A stretch of DNA of 64,000 nt from Curvibacter cyanobacteriorum (GTDB lineage Bacteria > Pseudomonadota > Gammaproteobacteria > Burkholderiales > Burkholderiaceae_C). The DNA lies in contig NZ_JAQSIP010000001.1 in the NCBI RefSeq assembly GCF_028649475.1, positions 186,001 to 250,000 of the forward strand. Direction: 5' to 3'. This document shows, in pieces, positions 1 through 13,951 of this stretch; position 1 is the first letter of the stretch, and each line of letters begins with the position of its first letter. The notes beneath the pieces were generated by a model. It worked only from the letters and a program-made list of their open reading frames with translations, had not been told where the DNA came from and ran no database searches. Both the position numbers and the translations under genes were made by a program.

Positions 1-780
1 GCCGCCAGCCCGCGCCGCCACGCCCACTTTGTGGCCATCAACTGCGGCGGCCTGCCTGAGACCTTGTTTGACAGCGAAATTTTTGGCCATGAAGCCGGTG
101 CCTACACCGGGGCCGCCAAGAAGCGCATCGGCAAGATCGAGCACGCCAACGGCGGCACCTTGTTCCTCGACGAGATCGAGAGCATGCCCCTGGGCATGCA
201 GATCAAGCTGCTGCGCGTGCTGCAGGAGCGCACCCTGGAGCGCCTGGGCTCCAACACCCTGATCCCCATCGACTGCCGCGTGATCGCGGCCACCAAGACC
301 GACCTGCTGGCGCTGTCAGACCAGGGCGGCTTCCGGGCGGACCTGTACTACCGGCTGAGTGTGGCCACCCTGGACCTGCCACCGCTGCGCGAGCGGCGCG
401 AGGACATTGCCTTGCTGTTCGAGCACTTTGCCTTGCAAGGTGCGGCGCGGCATCAGCGGCCGGGGCCGGAGGTCAGCGCCGAACGCCTGCGCCAACTCAT
501 GGCCTACCACTGGCCGGGCAATGTGCGCGAACTGCGCAACGTGGCCGAACGCTGTGTGCTGGGCATCGAGTCCGGTTCGCCACCGTTTGCCAGCAGCGAC
601 GGTCCGGCCACGGCACAGCCCCTGGCCGGCACCGTCGAAGCCTTTGAGCGCGCGCTGATTGCCGACGCCTTGCGCCGCCATGGCGGCAGCCTGGCCCGCA
701 GCGCCGAGGCCCTGGGGGTGGCCAAGACCACGCTGCACGACAAGATCCGCAAACACGGGCTGGACCAGGGCCCGGCCTGA
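1..780 (+). CDS. Sigma-54-dependent response regulator, DctD-like (5' partial)
   Basis: This is the C-terminal 259 residues of an NtrC-family activator that remodels sigma-54 RNA polymerase by ATP hydrolysis. The reading frame is already open at base 1, so the receiver domain and Walker A lie outside the window. Visible are the sigma-54 contact loop GAYTGA (a common variant of GAFTGA), the Walker B region [10 protein letters not shown], the sensor stretch RADLYYRL with [11 protein letters not shown], and [11 protein letters not shown] Fis-type helix-turn-helix follows near the end ([20 protein letters not shown]). The wording of the AAA+ domain ([26 protein letters not shown]) is closest to DctD-type regulators of C4-dicarboxylate or amino-acid uptake, but the target cannot be read from this fragment. 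An 11-bp tandem repeat begins within its last codons. Confidence 0.9.
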   Translation, partial: AASPRRHAHFVAINCGGLPETLFDSEIFGHEAGAYTGAAKKRIGKIEHANGGTLFLDEIESMPLGMQIKLLRVLQERTLERLGSNTLIPIDCRVIAATKTDLLALSDQGGFRADLYYRLSVATLDLPPLRERREDIALLFEHFALQGAARHQRPGPEVSAERLRQLMAYHWPGNVRELRNVAERCVLGIESGSPPFASSDGPATAQPLAGTVEAFERALIADALRRHGGSLARSAEALGVAKTTLHDKIRKHGLDQGPA

Positions 781-835
781 GTGTGGCCTGAGCTTGGCCT
801 GAGCGTGACATGAGCGTGACATGTGCGTGACCTGA
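770..835. repeat. Degenerate 11-bp tandem repeat, about six units
   Basis: Six consecutive 11-bp units run in exact register from 770 to 835. They are GCCCGGCCTGA, GTGTGGCCTGA, GCTTGGCCTGA, GCGTGACATGA, GCGTGACATGT and GCGTGACCTGA. The consensus is roughly GCGTGRCMTGA. The first unit contains the stop codon of the preceding sigma-54 regulator, so the array overlaps the gene end. No terminator U-tract follows. A role in transcription termination, mRNA stability or slippage is only conjecture. Confidence 0.8.
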
Positions 836-972
836 GCGCTCTTCGGCCTGCGCCTGCTGCGCAGGTGCGGCAGGCTGCCGCCGCCAGGTCAGCCGGGTGC
901 GATGGCCCCGAGCCACAAGGCGCTGCGCATCGACCGCCCCCAGGCGCGCTGCCGGCGTCGCTTGTCCCGAGC

Positions 973-1668
973 TCAGGGGGCCAGCTTCCGCCGGGCCAGT
1001 TCACCCAGCAGCACCGTGGCCACTTCTTCTGACGAGCCCGGATTCTGGCCGGTGATCAGCAGGCCATCGGTGACCACGTAGGAGCCCCAGTCGGCCCCCT
1101 TGCTGTAGTGGGCGCCCCGGGCTTTGAGCATGTCCTCGACCAGGAACGGGACCACCTGGGTCAGGCCCACCGCGTCTTCCTCGGTGTTGGTGAAGCCGGT
1201 CACCTTCTTGCCTTCGACCAGCGGGCGGCCATCAGGCGCCTTGACGTCGCGCAGCACGCCGGGCGCATGGCAGACCAGGGCGACGGGTTTTTGGGCGGCG
1301 ATCATGGTTTCGATCAACGCGATCGAATGCGGGTCGGCCACCAGGTCCCACAGCGGGCCATGGCCACCGGGGTAGAACACGGTGTCAAAGTCGGCTGCCG
1401 ACACGCTGTCCAGTCGTACCGTGTGGGCCAGCAGGGCGGTGGCTTCGGCGTCCTGTTCAAAGCGGCGGGTCAGTGCGGTCTGGAACGCGGGTTCGTTGCT
1501 CTTGGGGTCCAGCGGCGGCTGGCCGCCGGCGGGTGAGGCCAGCACGATCTGGGCCCCCGCATCCTTGAACACGTAGTAGGGCGCGGCCAGCTCTTCGAGC
1601 CAGAAACCGGTTTTCAGACCGGTGTGGCCCAGTTGGTCGTGCGAGGTCAGCACCATCAAAACTTTCAT
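973..1668 (-). CDS. DJ-1/PfpI family protein (Hsp31/glyoxalase III-like)
   Basis: A 231-residue class I glutamine-amidotransferase-like protein of the DJ-1/PfpI superfamily, the group that includes Hsp31 and glutathione-independent glyoxalase III. The nucleophile elbow is VALVCHAPGVL, with Cys133 followed by His134. FYPGGHGPLWDL forms the adjacent conserved loop, and the N-terminus MKVLMVLTSHD is typical of the family. No signal peptide is seen, so it should be cytosolic. The start is chosen at an ATG preceded by TAGGAGA. A copy of the operator that also precedes the neighbouring nemR-like gene lies at 1704-1724, between the two genes. Detoxification of reactive carbonyls is therefore the likely role. 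The exact substrate (methylglyoxal or another electrophile) is inferred. Confidence 0.85.
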   Translation of the reverse strand: MKVLMVLTSHDQLGHTGLKTGFWLEELAAPYYVFKDAGAQIVLASPAGGQPPLDPKSNEPAFQTALTRRFEQDAEATALLAHTVRLDSVSAADFDTVFYPGGHGPLWDLVADPHSIALIETMIAAQKPVALVCHAPGVLRDVKAPDGRPLVEGKKVTGFTNTEEDAVGLTQVVPFLVEDMLKARGAHYSKGADWGSYVVTDGLLITGQNPGSSEEVATVLLGELARRKLAP

Positions 1669-1703
1669 TGCAATCTCCTAGAGGGTTGAGAGGGGTATCA
1701 AAT

Positions 1704-1724
1704 AATTAGACTGGTCTACTAGTG
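1704..1724. promoter_or_regulatory. NemR-type operator, copy 1 (DJ-1 gene)
   Basis: A 21-bp element reading AATTAGACTGGTC, TA, then CTAGTG. It matches 18 of 21 positions of the element at 2414-2434 and contains the inverted repeat TAGAC-TG-GTCTA. It sits 36 bp upstream of the DJ-1-family start codon, where a repressor would block the promoter. Confidence 0.7.
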
Positions 1725-1785
1725 AAACGGCCTGAAAAACACCTCGGTCGAGGTGCGGTGGGGTTCCAGGGGCCCTGAGGGGGCG

Positions 1786-2394
1786 TCAAGGGTCGCTGGT
1801 TTGCAGCAGGCGACGGGTGCTTGCCAAGGCCACGTCAAAGGGCTGGGGCTTGCGTTCGACCTTGGCCAGGATGCTGGCGCCGATCCACAGCTGGTAAAGG
1901 GTTTCCGCCAGTTCGCTGGCGGGGCCGGTGCTGCTCACCGAGCGCTCGCGCTGCGCGGCTTCGATGGCGGCGGTCAAACGGGTGACGATGCCCTGGGTGC
2001 CTTCTCGCATGGCCTGGCGCATGGCCTCGGACAGGTCGGCCACCTCGGCGCCCAGCTTCACGGCCAGGCATTTGCCCTGGCAGTCGAGCACCGACTGGGT
2101 GTTCTTCCAGGCCTCGAAGTAGGCCATCAGGCGTTGAGCCCAGTTCAGGTCGTCGCGCGCCAGGGTGCGGTCAATCTCCGCCAGGTAGGTCTCAAAGTAG
2201 CTCGACAGCAAGGCCTCGCCGAAGGCTTCCTTGGACCCGAAGTAGTGGTAGAACGAGCCTTTGGGCACGCCCGCCGTGGTCAGGATTTCATTGATGCCCA
2301 CGCCTGAGAAGCCCTTGTGGGCCATGATTTGCTGGCCGACCGCGAGGATGCTGCGGCGCACGTCGGGGGTGTCGGGGGTGGTTTGGCTGGGCAT
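1786..2394 (-). CDS. nemR: TetR-family repressor, NemR-like electrophile/bleach sensor
   Basis: A 202-residue TetR repressor. Residues 12-58 form the DNA-binding helix-turn-helix (GVGINEILTTAGVPKGSFYH, then YFGSKEAFGEALL). The ligand domain resembles Escherichia coli NemR closely: CLAVKLGAEVADLSEAMR aligns with the NemR stretch around its redox-active Cys106. Here that residue is Cys109, and Lys178 in GASILAKVE corresponds to NemR Lys175, the lysine known to form a Cys-Lys sulfenamide on oxidation. Both are offset by exactly three residues. From NemR biology, the repressor should release DNA on exposure to hypochlorite, quinones or methylglyoxal. Matching operators lie upstream of this gene and of the adjacent DJ-1-family gene, so it probably controls both. 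No nemA or gloA homologue is in the window. Confidence 0.85.
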   Translation of the reverse strand: MPSQTTPDTPDVRRSILAVGQQIMAHKGFSGVGINEILTTAGVPKGSFYHYFGSKEAFGEALLSSYFETYLAEIDRTLARDDLNWAQRLMAYFEAWKNTQSVLDCQGKCLAVKLGAEVADLSEAMRQAMREGTQGIVTRLTAAIEAAQRERSVSSTGPASELAETLYQLWIGASILAKVERKPQPFDVALASTRRLLQTSDP

Positions 2395-2413
2395 GAGGGC
2401 GAGTATAGCTTTG

Positions 2414-2434
2414 AATTAGACCGGTCGTCTAGTG
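2414..2434. promoter_or_regulatory. NemR-type operator, copy 2 (autoregulation)
   Basis: A 21-bp element reading AATTAGACCGGTC, GT, then CTAGTG, 19 bp upstream of the nemR-like ATG. It has arms TAGAC and GTCTA around CGGTC, and an inner perfect palindrome GACCGGTC. Near-identity to 1704-1724 marks it as the autoregulatory site. The rest of the 211-bp gap to the gene at 2606 holds no other clear signal. Confidence 0.7.
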
Positions 2435-2605
2435 GGTGTTGGCGGCAACGCCACCAAGCGCCGCTCAGGCCGCTCAGGCCGCGTGGCGGCGTCTGTGCCA
2501 CCGCGCCAGCGGGCCATGACGGGCTGGCACGAAGGTCTCTAACGGTGCGCCCCGGCGCTCGTTTTACAGTCAGGGTCCCGCTCCGCCAGCGCCCACCTTG
2601 AGCCC

Positions 2606-8584
<5,979 letters not shown>

Positions 8585-8585
8585 A

Positions 8586-8609
8586 CCCGGGCCGGGCGGG
8601 TGGCCCGGG
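8586..8609 (+). terminator. GC hairpin after the megaenzyme gene
   Basis: CCCGGGCC and GGCCCGGG form a perfect 8-bp stem with an 8-nt loop, 2 nt after the stop codon. There is no U-tract, so it may be a Rho-assisted terminator or an mRNA-stabilising hairpin. Confidence 0.4.
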
Positions 8610-8718
8610 TTGGAGCGGGGCTGCGCGAGGGCCTGCTGGAGGGCGCTCGCCCGGCTCGGCTGCCCGCGTGCGCTTGCACGAACCGGTGAGCCGGCGCAAC
8701 CATGCCCCATGGCCTGGT

Positions 8719-8751
8719 TTTACGGCTTTCAAATGAGAATTATTATCATTT
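8719..8751 (+). promoter_or_regulatory. Fur-controlled promoter for VOC-chaN-DUF2325
   Basis: A Fur box AATGAGAATTATTATCATT (8732-8750, flanked by A and T) has perfect AAATGA/TCATTT outer arms. It overlaps a promoter with -35 TTTACG (8719-8724), a 16-bp spacer and -10 TATTAT (8741-8746). Fe-Fur bound here would cover the -10 element, so the downstream genes should be expressed under iron limitation. The start codon is about 100 bp downstream. Confidence 0.85.
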
Positions 8752-8853
8752 GTAGTGGTAAGATGCACCGACACGCGAGCGCTTGCGGCTGCCGAGGAGG
8801 GCGGTCTGCGCTGGGCTCGTATTTCCCCCTCATTCATCTGAATCGACGCCAAC

Positions 8854-9237
8854 ATGCACCCTGCTGACACGCTGGAAATCAAGGCCTTTGTCCCCGCGCG
8901 GGACTTTGCGCTGTCGCTGGCCTTCTACACCGACTTGGGCTTTGAACTGCGCTCCTCGGGCGGTGGCATCGCGTACCTCCGTGCCGGCACTTGCAGCTTT
9001 TTGCTGCAGGACTTCGGCGATGCCCCTCACGCCCATGTGTGCCAGATGCACCTGCTGGTGCGCGATGTCCAGGTCTGGTACGACCGGGTGGTGGCCGCTC
9101 GGCTGGTGGACACCTATGGGGTGCGGGTCACGCCCATCACGGTTCAGCCCTATCAGATGCGTGACTTCAGCGTGTCTGACCCCAGCGGCGTGTGCTGGAT
9201 CATCGGCGAGAACATCCCGGGAGGCCTGCATGTCTGA
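8854..9237 (+). CDS. VOC-fold (glyoxalase/bleomycin-resistance-like) protein
   Basis: A 127-residue single-chain vicinal-oxygen-chelate protein. The paired beta-alpha-beta modules show as KAFVPARDFALSLAFYTDLGFEL and, in the second half, MHLLVRDVQVWYDRV with FSVSDPSGVCWIIGEN. No signal peptide is seen. The metal ligands are not clearly the canonical glyoxalase I set, so a catalytic role cannot be assigned. It is the first gene behind the Fur-controlled promoter, and its last 8 nt overlap the chaN-like gene. A link to iron or haem metabolism is suggested by context only. Confidence 0.8.
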   Translation: MHPADTLEIKAFVPARDFALSLAFYTDLGFELRSSGGGIAYLRAGTCSFLLQDFGDAPHAHVCQMHLLVRDVQVWYDRVVAARLVDTYGVRVTPITVQPYQMRDFSVSDPSGVCWIIGENIPGGLHV

Positions 9238-10150
9238 CGCACGGACAGGGCGTCGCACCCGGCGCTCCTGGCTGCGTCAGGTGTGGGTCGGCTTGGCCTG
9301 GTGCGGGCTTGGGACCCTGGCCACGGGGGCGGCGGCGCCGCCGACGCCCGGTGTGCCGGACGCCGGATCGCTTCCCGGTGCCCGCGTACTGCTGCTGGGC
9401 GAGGTGCATGACCACCCCGAGGGCCACCGCCAGCGGCAGCAATTCTTGCGTCAGCAACTCGAGCAGGGTTGGCGGCCGGCCTTGGTGATGGAGATGTTTG
9501 ACCTGGACCAGCAAGACGCACTCACCCGCGCGCAGGCCGAGTGCACCGAGGCCGAGTGCGTCATTCGATGGGTCGGCACAGGCCGCTGGGAATGGCACCA
9601 CTACGCCCCTCTCATTGAGTTGGCCTTGCGCTATCGGCTGCCCTTGGTGGCCGGCAACCTGTCTCGCGCCGATGCCCTGAAAGTGACGCAGCAGGGCTTG
9701 TCTGCTGCGCTGAGCCCGGCCACGCTGGCCTCCTACGGTCTGCCCACGGGCTTGCCGGCGGACCTGCTCGAGGGCCAGAGGGCCGCCATCGACGCCGGGC
9801 ACTGCGGGCAGGTGCCGGCGGTGCGCCTGGAGGGCATGGTGTTGGCCCAGGTGGCGCGCGACCTCGAGATGGCCGAGGCCCTGCGTCGCCATGCCCATGG
9901 CGGGGCGGTGTTGATCGCGGGCAACGGCCATGTGCGTCGGGACCTCGGCGTGCCACGCTGGCTCGCTCTGCGGGGCGTTTCCACCACCGAGGTCCACGGC
10001 TTCTTGGAGGTCGACGTCAGCGCCGGGCAGGGCCCAGCCGGAAGGAGCGCCTCTGCTGCGCCGGCCTACGACGTCATCCACCGCCTGACCCCGCACCCGC
10101 GGCCCGACCCCTGTGCAGGTCTGGTGCTGCCGGTTCGACCCGCTTCATAA
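9230..10150 (+). CDS. ChaN-family haem-binding (lipo)protein
   Basis: A 306-residue protein of the ChaN/cofac_haem_bdg family (PF04187). Family members bind haem and are commonly iron-regulated. Diagnostic motifs are RVLLLGEVHDHPEGH, ALVMEMFDLDQQDAL, GRWEWHHYAPLIELAL, PLVAGNLSRADALKV and GAVLIAGNGHVRRDLGVP. The N-terminus has an arginine-rich n-region and a hydrophobic core (WVGLAWCGLGTLATGAAA), so export is likely. The Cys in that core is not in a classical lipobox. The start ATG lies inside the end of the VOC gene (8-nt overlap), implying translational coupling. Upstream in-frame starts overlap the VOC gene and Fur region and were rejected. Confidence 0.85.
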   Translation: MSDARTGRRTRRSWLRQVWVGLAWCGLGTLATGAAAPPTPGVPDAGSLPGARVLLLGEVHDHPEGHRQRQQFLRQQLEQGWRPALVMEMFDLDQQDALTRAQAECTEAECVIRWVGTGRWEWHHYAPLIELALRYRLPLVAGNLSRADALKVTQQGLSAALSPATLASYGLPTGLPADLLEGQRAAIDAGHCGQVPAVRLEGMVLAQVARDLEMAEALRRHAHGGAVLIAGNGHVRRDLGVPRWLALRGVSTTEVHGFLEVDVSAGQGPAGRSASAAPAYDVIHRLTPHPRPDPCAGLVLPVRPAS

Positions 10151-10163
10151 CGGAGGCTCTGCC

Positions 10164-11477
10164 ATGTGCCGACACGACCCCGCACCCACCCTGGCGGTGC
10201 ATTTTCGACAACCCAGTCCCTGCGTCGGCAGCCCACCCTCGACCGGCTCCCGGCGGCGGCGTCTGTGGGACCTGCCGCACGCTTGTCATTGCCCCGTGGT
10301 GGGCGTGTGCTTGCCGCTGGACACATTGCGCCGCCTGGTCAGCAAGGCCATGGGCGGACAGCCCCAGGCCGACGACTATGACGTGCATGTGAGTGCCGTG
10401 GCCGAGTGCGTGCACCGCAACCGCTTGTCCGAGTTGCTGCAGGGCGAACTGGAGCGCCGCTATGCCCGCGAGATCAAGGCCTACCGCGTCTTCAAAACCC
10501 CGCAGGCGGTGGCCGAGGCCTGGCTGTCAGCGGTGCGGCAGGGCGATGTGGCTGGGGCTTTCTGGGCCGCACTGACCCACCCGCGCTGCGATGCGGTCCT
10601 GCAAGAAGTGCTGTGCCGTGACCTGCACATGTTGCAGCACCAGGCGGGCGCGGCGGTGCGCGTGGACCTGGTCCGTTTCAATGCCCTGCTCAGCGAGAAC
10701 GGTGTGTTGAGCCGTGAGCTGGCCAAGGCCCAGGAGCGCAGCACCCGCGCACTGGCCGACAAGGCGGCCGACGTGGACCGGCTGCAGGCCCAGCTGATGC
10801 AGTTGCGCGCCGAACTCCTGGCCAAGGACAGCCGCCTGGCCTTCATGGCCGAGGACCTTGAGGCCCTGAAGGCGTCCTTGCCCGGGCATGCCGCGGTCCA
10901 GCGCCTGCAGCGCAAGCTGGATCAAATGGCCGCCCGCCAGGTCGACCTGGAGGCCCAGAACGCCAGCCTGCGTCACCGTCTGGCGGCGATGGACAGGGCG
11001 TCGCCTGGCCTCAGCCCCGCGCCAGTGACCAGCGCCGGGTCCGGCGCTGCGCAGGACGGCGTGCCCCACCTCTCGCCAGTCACGCTCTACCTGCGTCAGA
11101 AGACGGTGCTCTGCGTGGGGGGACGCAGCGGCAACATCGCCAACTACCGTGACCTGGTGGAGCGGGTGGGGGGCCGCTTTGCGCACCACGATGGCGGTTT
11201 GGAGGACAGCCAGAGCGTGCTCGATGCGAGCCTGGCGGCGGCCGACCTGGTGATTTGCCAGACCGGTTGCATCAGCCACAACGCGTATTGGCGGGTGAAA
11301 GATTTTTGCAAGCGCACCGGCAAGCGCTGTGTGTTTGTGGAGAACCCCAGCGCCTCCTCGCTCGAGCGCGGCCTGGCCCAGATCGGCGAATGGGTGTCTG
11401 CGGGCGCTGACCTTGCCACAACCCACCCCAACCCCCACGCCTCGAACTGGCCCAAAGCCAGCCAGTCGCCGGATTGA
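10164..11477 (+). CDS. DUF2325 domain protein with central coiled coil
   Basis: A 437-residue protein of unknown function. The C-terminal part (from about residue 315) is a DUF2325 domain: TVLCVGGRSGNIANYRDLVE, a HHDGG motif, DLVICQTGCISHNAYWRVKDFCKRTGK and VFVENPSASSLERGL. A long charged coiled coil occupies roughly residues 165-275 (SRELAKAQERSTRALADKAA and following heptads). The N-terminal 150 residues contain CHCP and an alpha-helical segment. There is no signal peptide, so it should be cytosolic. The start is the ATG 6 nt after CGGAGG. It lies 13 nt downstream of chaN, in the same Fur-controlled operon. Family members are repeatedly found beside iron genes, but the molecular role is not established. 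Confidence 0.85.
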   Translation: MCRHDPAPTLAVHFRQPSPCVGSPPSTGSRRRRLWDLPHACHCPVVGVCLPLDTLRRLVSKAMGGQPQADDYDVHVSAVAECVHRNRLSELLQGELERRYAREIKAYRVFKTPQAVAEAWLSAVRQGDVAGAFWAALTHPRCDAVLQEVLCRDLHMLQHQAGAAVRVDLVRFNALLSENGVLSRELAKAQERSTRALADKAADVDRLQAQLMQLRAELLAKDSRLAFMAEDLEALKASLPGHAAVQRLQRKLDQMAARQVDLEAQNASLRHRLAAMDRASPGLSPAPVTSAGSGAAQDGVPHLSPVTLYLRQKTVLCVGGRSGNIANYRDLVERVGGRFAHHDGGLEDSQSVLDASLAAADLVICQTGCISHNAYWRVKDFCKRTGKRCVFVENPSASSLERGLAQIGEWVSAGADLATTHPNPHASNWPKASQSPD

Positions 11478-11549
11478 ACGGGTCGGTGCGGGCGCTCGAC
11501 CAGCGCCCTTCACCGACGCTTTACCGAACTTTGCCTTCGCTTTGAAGCG

Positions 11550-11585
11550 GCCCGCGAGCCCCGATGCCCGCGGGCTTTTTCGTTT
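11550..11585 (+). terminator. Rho-independent terminator of the VOC-chaN-DUF2325 operon
   Basis: GCCCGCG (11550-11556) pairs with CGCGGGC (11569-11575), followed directly by TTTTTCGTTTT. This is a canonical intrinsic terminator about 70 nt after the DUF2325 stop codon. Confidence 0.85.
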
Positions 11586-11644
11586 TGCCCCCCTGTTTTG
11601 GCGCGCGACAGACTGCGGGCAACGGCCCCCTCAAGCCCATTCAG

Positions 11645-11680
11645 TTGCAAATGAATGTAATAATGAGAATTATTCGCAAT
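11645..11680 (+). promoter_or_regulatory. Fur box and promoter for the TonB receptor operon
   Basis: TAATGAGAATTATTCGCAAT (11661-11680), with upstream GAATGTAA, fits a Fur box. A promoter with -35 TTGCAA (11645-11650), a 17-bp spacer and -10 AATTAT (11668-11673) overlaps it. The receptor start codon is 23 bp downstream of the box. Iron-repressed expression of the receptor operon is expected. Confidence 0.85.
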
Positions 11681-11703
11681 CACAACAAATCGGGAATTGG
11701 GAC

Positions 11704-13941
11704 ATGAAAGAAGCACCTTCTGGGGAACGCAAGAGGGATCAAGGCGTGGCCGGCTTGGCGCGGCGTCGCACGCGAGGGCCCCGCGCGGTGCGCCGCTGCA
11801 CGGCGCAAGCGGCCGCCTGCTTGTGCTGGTGCCTGGCCACCGCAGCGTCGGCCCAAACGGCCAGTACTGCGCCGGTGGCGGGCAGCACGGCGTCGTTGCC
11901 GACGGTCACCGTGACGGCTGGCTCGGGCCTGGGCGAGGAACTGCCCCAGCCCTACAGCGGCGGCCAGGTGGCCACCGGTGCCCGGCTGGGCTTGATGGGG
12001 CAGCTTGACAACCTGGACACCCCCTTCAACCTCACCGCCTTCACGGCCCAGTTGATCGAGGACCAACAGGCCCGCACCCTGGCCGATGTGCTGAGCAACG
12101 ACCCCACGGTGCGCTTCACCACCTCGAACGGCCACGCGTACGAGAACTTCCGAATTCGCGGCTTTGACGTCAACCAGAACGATGTGGCCGTGGAGGGCAT
12201 GTTCGGCCTGCTGCCCCTCGGCCACATCCCGGTCGAGTTCATTGAACGCGTCGAGGTGCTCAAGGGCCCGAACGCTGCCATCGGTGGCATGGCCCCCAGT
12301 GGCGCCGTGGGCGGCGTGGTCAACTTGGCCTTGAAGCGGGCCGGTGACGAGCCGCTGAACCGGCTCACTGTGGGCTACCAGTCGGCGTCGCAACTCAGCA
12401 CCAGTGTGGACTTGTCGCGCCGCCTGGGCGAGGACAAGGCGCTGGGCATCCGCCTCAATGGCGCCCTCAGCCATGGCGAGACCACCTTGTCGGGGCAGTC
12501 CAAGAAGCGCGAGCTGCTGGCCGTGGCACTGGACTACCGCGGCCGCGGCTGGAAGGCCACCTTGGACCTCTACGACAGCAAGGCCGGCTTCCGGGGCGGC
12601 ACCTCGGCGATGTACTGGTTCACCTCCAGCGCGATCCCGTCGGCGCCGGACCCGAGCCTCAACCAGTTCCCGAGCGCCTATGGCGACCTCAACAGCCAGG
12701 GCCTGTTGGCCCGACTCGAGTACCAGTTGCATGACGATCTGACCGCCTACGCCGGCTGGGGCGTGATGAGCCATGACTTCTCCGGCTTCATCAATGGCAC
12801 CCATGTTCGCAGCCTCAACGCGGCGGGCACCAGCAGCACCACGCGCACCTATGGTTCTCGCGGGTACAACGACAACGTGTCGGCCGAGGCCGGGCTGCGG
12901 GGGCGGTTCAAGCTGGGTTCGGTGCGCCACGAGTGGGCCCTGCAGGCTTCCAACCTGGTCCAGGCCGCCGGTGCCGCGACCAACACCTCGGCGGCCTACA
13001 CCACCAGCCTGTACAGCCCCAGCCTGATGGCCATGCCGGCGTTGCCGACCTCGGCGCCCAAGACCAGTGAGTCGGTGCTGTCCAGCCTTGGCCTGATCGA
13101 CACGGTGTCCTTCTGGCACGATGCCGTGCGCCTGTCCGTGGGCTTGCGCCACCAGCGGGTCAAGACCACCAACCTCAGCACGGCCGGTGCGGTCACAGGG
13201 GCCTATGACCAAAGCGCCGTGACGCCGATGCTGGGCCTGGTGATCAAGCCCTGGGGGCCGGGCGTGTCGCTGTACGCCAACTACGTGCAGGGCCTGAGCA
13301 AGGGGGACAGTGTGAGCACGCCCACCTACGCCTACAACCACACCTTCGCCCCCTACAAAACCGAGCAGCGGGAGCTGGGACTGAAGTGGGACACCGGCAG
13401 CTTCACCCACACCTTCAGCCTGTTCGAGATCAACAAGCCCATGCTCATCACCCTGAGTGGCAACGTGCCCTCGGACGGGGGCGAGAAACGGGTGCGCGGG
13501 CTGGAGTGGACCACCTTCGGTGAGCTGGTGCGCGGCACCCGCGTGCTGGGCGGCGTGGTCCACGCCGACGGCCGGCAGACCAAGACGGCCAATGGCAGCT
13601 ACGACGGCAAGATCGCCGTCGGCGCACCGCGCTGGCAGGGCAACCTGGGGATGGAGTGGGATGCGCCCGGGGTCCCGGGCTTGACCTTGAATGGCAAGGT
13701 GGTCAGCAGCGCCAGCCAGTACCTCGACTCGGCCAACACCCAGCGTTTGCCTGGCTGGGCCGAGCTGGAGTTGGGCGCGCGCTACGCCACCCAGATGGCC
13801 GGCAAGAAGGTGGTCTGGCGCTTCAACGTCATCAACCTGATGGACCGCCACTACTACTCGGGCGCCTTCAGCGACACCACCCCCATTGCCACGTTGGGCC
13901 AGGGCCGCACCTTCCTGACGTCGCTGAGCACCGACTTCTGA
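11704..13941 (+). CDS. TonB-dependent siderophore receptor
   Basis: A 745-residue outer-membrane receptor. A long basic n-region precedes a hydrophobic core and a signal peptidase site at ATAASAQ. The plug domain carries RIRGFDVNQNDVAVEGMFGL and then FIERVEVLKGPNAAIGGMAPSGAVGGVVNL, the signature of siderophore-type TonB receptors. The barrel follows and ends in aromatic FLTSLSTDF. No N-terminal signalling (STN) domain is visible. A Fur box overlaps the promoter. The following esterase gene starts 10 nt downstream, which suggests the ligand is an ester-linked (catecholate- or trilactone-like) ferric siderophore. The ligand itself cannot be read from the sequence. Confidence 0.92.
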   Translation: MKEAPSGERKRDQGVAGLARRRTRGPRAVRRCTAQAAACLCWCLATAASAQTASTAPVAGSTASLPTVTVTAGSGLGEELPQPYSGGQVATGARLGLMGQLDNLDTPFNLTAFTAQLIEDQQARTLADVLSNDPTVRFTTSNGHAYENFRIRGFDVNQNDVAVEGMFGLLPLGHIPVEFIERVEVLKGPNAAIGGMAPSGAVGGVVNLALKRAGDEPLNRLTVGYQSASQLSTSVDLSRRLGEDKALGIRLNGALSHGETTLSGQSKKRELLAVALDYRGRGWKATLDLYDSKAGFRGGTSAMYWFTSSAIPSAPDPSLNQFPSAYGDLNSQGLLARLEYQLHDDLTAYAGWGVMSHDFSGFINGTHVRSLNAAGTSSTTRTYGSRGYNDNVSAEAGLRGRFKLGSVRHEWALQASNLVQAAGAATNTSAAYTTSLYSPSLMAMPALPTSAPKTSESVLSSLGLIDTVSFWHDAVRLSVGLRHQRVKTTNLSTAGAVTGAYDQSAVTPMLGLVIKPWGPGVSLYANYVQGLSKGDSVSTPTYAYNHTFAPYKTEQRELGLKWDTGSFTHTFSLFEINKPMLITLSGNVPSDGGEKRVRGLEWTTFGELVRGTRVLGGVVHADGRQTKTANGSYDGKIAVGAPRWQGNLGMEWDAPGVPGLTLNGKVVSSASQYLDSANTQRLPGWAELELGARYATQMAGKKVVWRFNVINLMDRHYYSGAFSDTTPIATLGQGRTFLTSLSTDF

Positions 13942-13951
13942 CGCCCAAGCC

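Noticed and set aside
2531-2547. CTGGCACGAAGGTCTCT upstream of the megaenzyme as a sigma-54 promoter
   Set aside because: It has the -24 GG but no GC 12 nt downstream, so the -12 element is missing.
8783-9229. Extended start of the ChaN-like protein in the same frame
   Set aside because: The extension overlaps the VOC gene, which is a recognised domain in another frame. The signal peptide begins at 9230.
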